This document shows positions 1 through 4,687 of a DNA stretch of 6,628 nt, one piece after another. Location of the stretch: the NCBI GenBank assembly GCA_964507325.1, contig CAZDQL010000169.1:1-6628 (forward strand), in the 5' to 3' direction. Position 1 is the first letter of the stretch. Each line of letters starts with the position of its first letter. The notes beneath the pieces are model-generated. The model did not search any database. It worked only from the letters and a program-made list of their open reading frames with translations, and was not told where the DNA came from. Source of the DNA: CAZDQL01 sp964507325. GTDB lineage: Bacteria > Planctomycetota > UBA1135 > GCA-002686595. The position numbers were made by a program, and so were the translations under genes.

Positions 1-55
1 GTAGTGCTCGGGGAGCTCCGCCACGCAGTCGGCGACCGCGTCGCGCCGCTCGTCG
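1..55. repeat. 55-bp exact direct repeat, copy 1 (copy 2 at 4208-4262)
   Basis: Bases 1-55 are identical to 4208-4262, in the same orientation. The match stops sharply at base 56 (g here, c at 4263), and the sequence after it is unrelated. The left limit is the window edge, so the true repeat could be longer. Copy 2 lies inside an intact ECF sigma gene and encodes its residues 143-160, at the start of region 4. An exact 55-mer at a sequence end is the usual look of a de Bruijn graph overlap. A real duplication or a recombination site would look the same from here. Confidence 0.95.
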
Positions 56-138
56 GCCCTGGCGTCCTTGCTCTCCCAGCAGCTCGGAGAGAGCTTGGTG
101 GCAACTCCGGGGGCTGATCGAGATCCGCTGACCCCACC
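1..138 (-). pseudogene. Open frame carrying a fragment of ECF sigma region 4 (probable assembly overlap)
   Basis: On the minus strand the frame is open from 138 to the window edge, directly behind the stop codon (139-141) of the neighbouring sigma gene and in the same frame. Its last 18 codons (54-1) encode DERRDAVADCVAELPEHY, identical to residues 143-160 of the ECF protein at 4043-4687. The preceding roughly 28 codons resemble no sigma sequence. Between the stop at 139 and the matching part I see no in-frame ATG, GTG or TTG. This is therefore not a normal gene start. It is either an assembly overlap, a duplicated gene fragment, or the displaced 3' part of a gene split by an insertion. It is listed so that nobody annotates it as a separate intact sigma factor. 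Confidence 0.4.
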
Positions 139-744
139 CTACGCATCATTGACCAGACCCAGCCTTGGATCTCTGAGCAGGTCCAGCGCCTCCCGGATCG
201 ATCGGCAGATGGTCCCCAAGCTCAGTCCGTGCATCTCGGAGATCTCGCGGTAGGTAAGTCCACGGAGGAAGTGCTCTGCAACGACTAGCCGGAGAGCTCC
301 CGGTAGGTGTCCAAGGAGCTCGTTGAGGTCAACGTCCCTCGCGGCTTCCAGGTCCCTCGCGGCTTCCACGTCCCTCGCGGCGTCCAGCCCACCTAAGGCC
401 TCCAGGCGGGCATCTCTCTTGGAGGCGAGGTTGAACCGGACTTCGTCGCGAAGCACATTGAGCGCAACATGGCTCAGCCAGGTCGTCATGCGTGCTGCTT
501 CGCTAGTGTCGCAATCCTCTGGCATCCTCGAGGTCTGCCAGGCATGAGACGCACGGCAAAGCACCATCTGCAAGATGTCCTCTGCGTCGATCCGGTGACG
601 AAGGGCGCGAGGGATCCTACCCCCGATTGCCGCCAGCAGTCCGCCTTGAAGCGTGTAGCATCCTGAAGGCCAAGGAACCCAGTCATTCTCCCCGCTGTGC
701 AAGGCGCTGCCCCGTCCAACCGTGGCTGGCCAATGTCTGTCCAT
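139..744 (-). CDS. ECF-type RNA polymerase sigma factor (sigma-70 family), first copy
   Basis: A 201-residue protein with the two-domain layout of extracytoplasmic-function sigma factors, which direct RNA polymerase to alternative promoters. Region 2 spans about residues 35-105. It contains RIDAEDILQMVLCRA (the DAED.LQ core-binding signature, 51-65) and TTWLSHVALNVLRDEVR (regions 2.3-2.4, 87-103). Region 4 spans about 140-192, with LGHLPGALRLVVAEHFLRGL followed by the helix-turn-helix TYREISEMHGLSLGTICRSI. The linker holds three 6-residue repeats (about 120-137), AARDV/AARDL/AARDV, coded by three 18-bp repeats. The first 32 residues do not look like region 2.1, so the N-terminus is short or degraded. 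A stop codon just upstream at 748-750 forces the start at 744 or later; no good Shine-Dalgarno precedes it. It is divergent from the exported-protein genes and is their plausible regulator by position only. No anti-sigma gene is adjacent. The family call is firm; the regulon is unknown. Confidence 0.85.
   Translation of the reverse strand: MDRHWPATVGRGSALHSGENDWVPWPSGCYTLQGGLLAAIGGRIPRALRHRIDAEDILQMVLCRASHAWQTSRMPEDCDTSEAARMTTWLSHVALNVLRDEVRFNLASKRDARLEALGGLDAARDVEAARDLEAARDVDLNELLGHLPGALRLVVAEHFLRGLTYREISEMHGLSLGTICRSIREALDLLRDPRLGLVNDA
334..387 (-). repeat. Three tandem 18-bp repeats inside the ECF linker
   Basis: Units at 334-351, 352-369 and 370-387 (plus strand gtccctcgcggcttccag, ...cttccac, ...cgtccag) differ from one another at only one or two bases. 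The period is six codons, so copy-number change keeps the frame. They encode the AARD(V/L)(E/D) repeats between sigma regions 2 and 4. The charged, alanine-rich pattern suggests a helical linker. Near identity at the DNA level points to recent slippage expansion rather than old conservation. Confidence 0.9.
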
Positions 745-754
745 GCTTCACTGA

Positions 755-776
755 GCCACTGCCAGGACCCAGTGGC
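755..776. promoter_or_regulatory. Inverted repeat just upstream of the ECF sigma start
   Basis: Arms GCCACTG (755-761) and CAGTGGC (770-776) pair perfectly around an 8-base spacer. Allowing one bulged base, the stem extends through a further GAG/CTC. It ends 10 bases before the sigma start codon at 744, so in the sigma mRNA it would form a hairpin over the ribosome-binding region. As DNA it could be an operator for a dimeric regulator. The symmetry is directly visible; either function is inference. Confidence 0.45.
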
Positions 777-789
777 CTCCTCTAGCTCG

Positions 790-817
790 ATCCTACCGCA
801 AGGCTACGGAATATCAA
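790..817 (-). promoter_or_regulatory. Candidate promoter of the ECF sigma gene at 139-744
   Basis: Read on the minus strand, TTGATA (812-817) and TAGGAT (790-795) are separated by 16 bases. They match the housekeeping -35 and -10 hexamers at 5 of 6 and 4 of 6 positions. Transcription would start near 783, giving a leader of about 39 bases that contains the 755-776 hairpin. The match is by eye and the spacer is one base short of ideal, so this is a prediction. Control by an ECF factor from another motif is possible. Confidence 0.35.
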
Positions 818-908
818 GGGTTCGACATGCAGAAGCCCCGCGCCCCTCGGCCATGCCGGGCAATCCCTTACTAGAAGGCCTCCGAAGGCACCGCAGGCTG
901 ACGCGGCC

Positions 909-1874
909 ATGCATCCCGAGCCCATCCCACCTAGTCGCCGATGGCTCCAGGGTGAGTTCTGGAACGTAGTAGCGCCAGGTGCCGTCTACCCCTTTGAGGT
1001 CATTCTGATCGACGCGCCTGCACACCCCCTACGAGAACCCATCAGTATCAGGATCCAAGATAAGCGCTCAAAACCTGCCTCCGCATGCCTGAGCCCACTG
1101 GTCGCGGTGGCATTGACCGCACCCGCTGTAGCCCAAGATGCTACCGTTTACAAGGTTGCTGACTGGGAACGCTCTGAAGTCTCACTCAGCCAGCCTCCGC
1201 AGAATGAGTACAAGAACTGGAGCGGCTCCTGTGGCCCATCCAGTTGGACTACGCACATCCACGTCGTCGCAGACTACAGCAGTTGCTCTGGGGAAGGCGA
1301 TACTTCCGTCGGCTGCGAGGATGATCCAGCCGGTCCATTCCAGAAGACGGTCTCCGGGGGGAAGCTCGAGACATGGGATTACGTGGGCAACACAGCCGAG
1401 CGCGTCGGCCACTTGGAAGGGCTGTTCGACGGTGAGGCCAACGTTGAGGGGCACATCTACGATGACGGAAGATTCCGAGGCTTCTTCGCCGGGATCATCG
1501 AGTATGTGTCCAACACCTCCCCTACAAATGCACCACTGGTATCTACGCGGGTCGCTCTATCGTCAGATAGAAGTGATACCAGTCTCTGGGCAATAACATC
1601 CCCGATTGGGGGGGTGACCTTCCCATGCGAAGTCACCAATGCGCCGACAGGGCCTGCCGAGGTGGACGAGCACGTTCAGACACTATGGGGGGAGACAGCA
1701 TGCACGAACACGTTTACATACCAGTTCGGATCAAGCGTCACAGTCCATGCCGATCCGATGGACGGCAACCTTCACGGAATCTGGTCGGAAGGCGCGGTTG
1801 ATGGAGAAATGGAAATCGTAGGCACTGTGTACCTATGCGATTTGCCAATCGGGGATCCTCAGTGCGGCGAGTAG
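909..1874 (+). CDS. Secreted cysteine-containing protein of unknown function
   Basis: I do not recognise this family. From the ATG at 909 it is 321 residues. Residues 52-76 (KRSKPASACLSPLVAVALTAPAVA, then QDA) form a convincing Sec signal peptide: basic start, hydrophobic core, and an AVA cleavage site. The mature part would begin near residue 77. It has seven cysteines (108, 126, 136, 240, 265, 310, 319) and many glycine, aspartate and aromatic residues, with strand-like stretches such as GRFRGFFAGIIEYV. This suggests a beta-rich, disulfide-stabilised extracytoplasmic protein. The start is doubtful. A signal peptide normally opens the protein, yet it sits 51 residues in, and I see no in-frame ATG, GTG or TTG close before it. 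A non-canonical start, a small frameshift or sequencing error, or a mutated start are all possible. There is no clear Shine-Dalgarno before 909. The 3' end overlaps the next gene, suggesting co-translation. Confidence 0.6.
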   Translation: MHPEPIPPSRRWLQGEFWNVVAPGAVYPFEVILIDAPAHPLREPISIRIQDKRSKPASACLSPLVAVALTAPAVAQDATVYKVADWERSEVSLSQPPQNEYKNWSGSCGPSSWTTHIHVVADYSSCSGEGDTSVGCEDDPAGPFQKTVSGGKLETWDYVGNTAERVGHLEGLFDGEANVEGHIYDDGRFRGFFAGIIEYVSNTSPTNAPLVSTRVALSSDRSDTSLWAITSPIGGVTFPCEVTNAPTGPAEVDEHVQTLWGETACTNTFTYQFGSSVTVHADPMDGNLHGIWSEGAVDGEMEIVGTVYLCDLPIGDPQCGE

Positions 1875-3991
1875 CCATAGCCATAGGGGCGGCACTTCTC
1901 CTCATCGCGGTCGCCTACATGGCAGTGGACATCTGCGACGAAGGGGCCAGCACTGAATCCGGCACACCCAACGCGGTCACTCCGAAACCTCCTGGAATCG
2001 CTGAGTTGGGTGAGCCCCCCTCGCCTTCTATCACCTCGCGTCGTCCAGCAGATGGTGACTCAAGTCTGGTCGTGTCGCCACGAACCACCTACGAGGTGCT
2101 CGATCTGCTGACCCGGCGTCCGATTGTCGGGCTGAAGTGTCTCCTCATCGAGGAGTCGGGCGAACTCAGACCGCTTCCCACCACATCCGGAGGAGAACTC
2201 GAGATCCCAGGGACTGGCCCGCACGTACTCCATCTATCAGCTCCAGGGTACTTCAGTCGATTCGGGTGCACCCCAATTGGGCAGGGGATCGAGATCGCCA
2301 TGATTCCCTGCGCATCACTGAGGCTCTTCTTGACAACTGAGAGCGGGCGGCCATTGCCAGGCATTCCCGTTTACCTCGTCGCCGGCGAGTCCGGACGGAG
2401 ACTGAAGCTGGATCACTGCCGGCCATCCGTGTCTCGTCTTCTTGATCGAGGAGCTTCCCCAGCGGACCTGCTCACCTCAGGGCCTGCACTCCTAGAAGGA
2501 CACGACCAGGCAGAGCTTGGACGGATCCGGGAGGTGACGATTGGCCTTCGGGACCCACAATTGGACCTCAGCAGTGACCCAGCTTTGCTCTGCGATTCGC
2601 GACAATTGCGCCAAGGGATCCTGACGGATGAGGAGGGCTGCGCTGCGCTGCCACCGATCCCTGCCGGTATCTCTCTTCGCTGGCGGACTCTCGAGGCAGG
2701 TGGGGTGCTGTACGACCCCCCGACCGAGTCACCCTACAGCGAACTCCCCGACGGCACCATCGCTGTCAAGGAAAGCGGTACTCTGAGCGCCTCCTCGGGA
2801 GCATTCCAACTGGAGCCCGGATCGGAGAGAGCATACACTGGAATTGTCCTGGTCGAGACCGGCGTAAGAGGTCGCGTGGTGACCGTCGCAGGAAGCGGGG
2901 TCCCTGGATGTGACGTCAGAGTGCAGCTTCGTGAACGATTCGGCCGCCTCAGATCCTTCACGGCGGAGGCGGCCACGCGAACTGATGCGCTTGGTCAATT
3001 CGAAATCCGGGGCCTTCTCGAAGGCGAAAAGCGACTGCAACTCAGCGCTCCTACGGGCAACGACGTGGCGGTTGCAGGTTATACCATTTCGGTAACATCT
3101 GGGGAGACAACCGACCTTGGCGACATTCCCATCGGCGCCGGCCGGGACTTTCTACTGACTATCAACTTGGTCGATTCAACAACAGGTGAAGTATGCTCTC
3201 CCGAGGAGGTCTTTGGAAGGGAATCGATCGGTGCCAACCTCTCTGTTGTGCAAAGGAACGATGAGCGCGTCCAGCAACTCCATTGTGTCTTCAGATTCCC
3301 CGTTGGACGGCCCGCGACGGTTTACGGTCTCCTGGACTTTCCGTGTGAGCTGAGTATCGTGCCGGATTTCGACGCTGCGCCACTAGCCGGCTTTCGGATC
3401 TCGGGGAGAATCCTCAATTCCACTGTGGATCCTAGAGAAGATAGGGAGCTTGAGGTTGGGCTCCCGGTGGAACGCACGATCGGGCCGTGGCGGCTGATGT
3501 TGACGTCTGGTGACGCTGAGGGCACCTGCGACTGTTGGGTCATCGATGCTGGCACCGGCAGTGCGAGTCGCGTGAGCGACGCCGTAGCCACTGCGAGCGG
3601 GAATGGGTACGAGACGAGCCTCTCCATGCCTGCTGGGAGCTACCGTGTGTACGCACGCCACAGGACATTGAACCTCCAGGCGATGGGTGGCTTCGACATC
3701 CACGCGAACGCCGCGGATATGCTCACGACTCTCCCCCTTGCGGAGGGGGTCGTCGCAACCGGTTTCCTACCTGAATCAACAGGTTCCCCTCGAGTGTGGC
3801 AACTGCGAGGTTCGGGCCTCGCTGACAAGCCCATTCTCCTCCAGGTGCCAGTGGGCGAGGGCGGAAGCTACCGCGTGACCGGGCTGCCTCCTGGGAAATG
3901 GCTGGGACTGGTCCAGTACGGACCACAGGCCGAGACCCAGGAGGTGCGACTGCCGACGGAGGCGGGTGTCTTGGAGTGGAATCCCCATTAG
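1835..3991 (+). CDS. Membrane-anchored protein with carboxypeptidase-regulatory-like (Ig/transthyretin-like) domains
   Basis: 718 residues from ATG 1835. A GTG at 1862 may be the true start: it has GGGGA six bases upstream and gives MRRVAIAIGAALLL, a standard membrane anchor. That start leaves a 13-bp overlap with the previous gene instead of 40 bp. The hydrophobic segment is residues 13-31, then a Pro/Ser/Thr-rich linker (about 35-80). The rest is a long extracytoplasmic beta-sandwich array. The clearest unit is about 344-435: VRGRVVTVAGSGVPGCDVRV, then TRTDALGQFEIRGLLEGEKR and a closing SGETTDLGDIPI, the pattern of the carboxypeptidase D regulatory-like domain. Weaker units are at about 85-140, 161-285 and 640-715 (GGSYRVTGLPPGKW near the end). 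No catalytic motif is visible, so a structural, binding or surface role is likelier than enzymatic. There are few membrane segments and no TonB-receptor barrel. It probably forms an operon with 909-1874. Confidence 0.7.
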   Translation: MRFANRGSSVRRVAIAIGAALLLIAVAYMAVDICDEGASTESGTPNAVTPKPPGIAELGEPPSPSITSRRPADGDSSLVVSPRTTYEVLDLLTRRPIVGLKCLLIEESGELRPLPTTSGGELEIPGTGPHVLHLSAPGYFSRFGCTPIGQGIEIAMIPCASLRLFLTTESGRPLPGIPVYLVAGESGRRLKLDHCRPSVSRLLDRGASPADLLTSGPALLEGHDQAELGRIREVTIGLRDPQLDLSSDPALLCDSRQLRQGILTDEEGCAALPPIPAGISLRWRTLEAGGVLYDPPTESPYSELPDGTIAVKESGTLSASSGAFQLEPGSERAYTGIVLVETGVRGRVVTVAGSGVPGCDVRVQLRERFGRLRSFTAEAATRTDALGQFEIRGLLEGEKRLQLSAPTGNDVAVAGYTISVTSGETTDLGDIPIGAGRDFLLTINLVDSTTGEVCSPEEVFGRESIGANLSVVQRNDERVQQLHCVFRFPVGRPATVYGLLDFPCELSIVPDFDAAPLAGFRISGRILNSTVDPREDRELEVGLPVERTIGPWRLMLTSGDAEGTCDCWVIDAGTGSASRVSDAVATASGNGYETSLSMPAGSYRVYARHRTLNLQAMGGFDIHANAADMLTTLPLAEGVVATGFLPESTGSPRVWQLRGSGLADKPILLQVPVGEGGSYRVTGLPPGKWLGLVQYGPQAETQEVRLPTEAGVLEWNPH
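1851..1855 (+). promoter_or_regulatory. Possible ribosome binding site deciding a GTG start at 1862
   Basis: GGGGA at 1851-1855 lies six bases before GTG 1862-1864, a good spacing. The ATG at 1835 has no comparable purine stretch at the right distance. Choosing GTG removes a nine-residue leader and places the membrane anchor at the very N-terminus. The motif is short, so this favours the GTG start without proving it. Confidence 0.4.
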
Positions 3992-4003
3992 GGCCAGGAG
4001 GAC

Positions 4004-4029
4004 TCCGCGTAGGCTCGACTCTGCGCGGA
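4004..4029. terminator. Hairpin between converging genes, possible bidirectional terminator
   Basis: TCCGCGTAG (4004-4012) pairs with CTGCGCGGA (4021-4029): nine base pairs including one G-T wobble, with an 8-base loop. It begins 12 bases after the stop codon at 3991 and lies 13 bases past the 3' end of the minus-strand gene ending at 4043. That is the correct place to end both converging transcripts. No T-run follows on either strand, so it is at best a non-classical terminator. Confidence 0.4.
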
Positions 4030-4042
4030 CAGCAGTGCGCTC

Positions 4043-4687
4043 TCAATCCGTATCCGGCGCCATCCCCCGCTCCCGCAAGAGCTTCCCCAGCGCGATCCGC
4101 GCCCGGTGGTGGGTCATGCGGGCGGCGTTGGAGGTGGAGTGCCCCGTCTCCTCCGCCACCGTTTCCCAGTCCGCGCCGACGTAGTCGCGGGCGGCGATCA
4201 CCGCCCGGTAGTGCTCGGGGAGCTCCGCCACGCAGTCGGCGACCGCGTCGCGCCGCTCGTCGCGGGCGATCCTCGACAGCGGAGAGGTCTCCCCGGAGCT
4301 CGGCTCGAAGCCGAACTCCGTCGAGCCGGACGCGGGGCGGCGCTCCAGCGGCTGGGCGCGCCCGGAGTCGCGCTTGAGGGCGCCGTGGTACTCGGCGCGG
4401 CGCAGGATGCGGCGCTCGGCGATGCGCGACAGCCAGCCGACGAAGTGGGCGTCCTCCCTGAGCTCGAAGCGGTCGAAGCCGCGGAAGGCGTCGAGCAGGG
4501 TCTCCTGCAGGATGTCGACCGACTCCACCGCCTCCCTGAGGGGCCTCCCGAGACGGATGCGCACCACCTCCAGGATGCGGGGCGCGTAGCGGGTGAGAAG
4601 GTCGTTCAGCGCCTCCCCGTCCCCTTCCCGCGCCTGGGCCAGGAGGTCCAGGGTCTGACCGAATCCGCGCGCGTCGCCTGCCATCAT
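4043..4687 (-). CDS. ECF-type RNA polymerase sigma factor, second copy, coupled to a kinase
   Basis: A 214-residue sigma-70 family protein, with complete ECF architecture. Region 2 is about residues 14-105: a helix with EALNDLLTRYAPRILEVVRI, then ESVDILQETLLDAFRGF (core-binding signature) and HFVGWLSRIAERRILRRAEY (2.3-2.4). A linker of about 40 residues follows. Region 4 spans about 143-206: AVADCVAELPEHYRAVIAAR and the helix-turn-helix DWETVAEETGHSTSNAARMT. The start at 4687 overlaps the kinase stop as ATGA, and GAGG (4695-4698) lies seven bases upstream, so translation is likely coupled. A second ATG follows immediately (4684). It differs strongly from the ECF protein at 139-744 and has higher GC. 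ECF factors paired with Ser/Thr kinases are known, some activated by phosphorylation; that this kinase acts on this factor is inference. Codons 143-160 are duplicated exactly at 1-55. Confidence 0.93.
   Translation of the reverse strand: MMAGDARGFGQTLDLLAQAREGDGEALNDLLTRYAPRILEVVRIRLGRPLREAVESVDILQETLLDAFRGFDRFELREDAHFVGWLSRIAERRILRRAEYHGALKRDSGRAQPLERRPASGSTEFGFEPSSGETSPLSRIARDERRDAVADCVAELPEHYRAVIAARDYVGADWETVAEETGHSTSNAARMTHHRARIALGKLLRERGMAPDTD
4208..4262. repeat. 55-bp exact direct repeat, copy 2
   Basis: Identical to bases 1-55. It lies within the region 4 coding part of the second ECF gene. The gene reads through it without disturbance, so this is the native copy, and the copy at the window edge is the one needing explanation. 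The two copies enclose a 4207-bp period. Confidence 0.95.

Noticed and set aside
334..387. Possible CRISPR-like short repeat array
   Set aside because: Units are 18 bp and directly adjacent without spacers, in phase with codons of a sigma factor.
323..547. A plus-strand small protein rich in Ser/Ala repeats
   Set aside because: It is the reverse of the 18-bp repeats in the sigma gene. The repeat pattern is explained by the minus-strand linker, and there is no ribosome site.
1138..1596. A 152-codon plus-strand frame inside the secreted-protein gene
   Set aside because: It is in another frame of 909-1874 and lacks the signal peptide and regular composition of the chosen frame.
56..4207. A mobile element flanked by 55-bp target duplications
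   Set aside because: No transposase, integrase or terminal inverted repeats are present, and 55 bp is far longer than usual target duplications. Kept only as a minor alternative to an assembly overlap.
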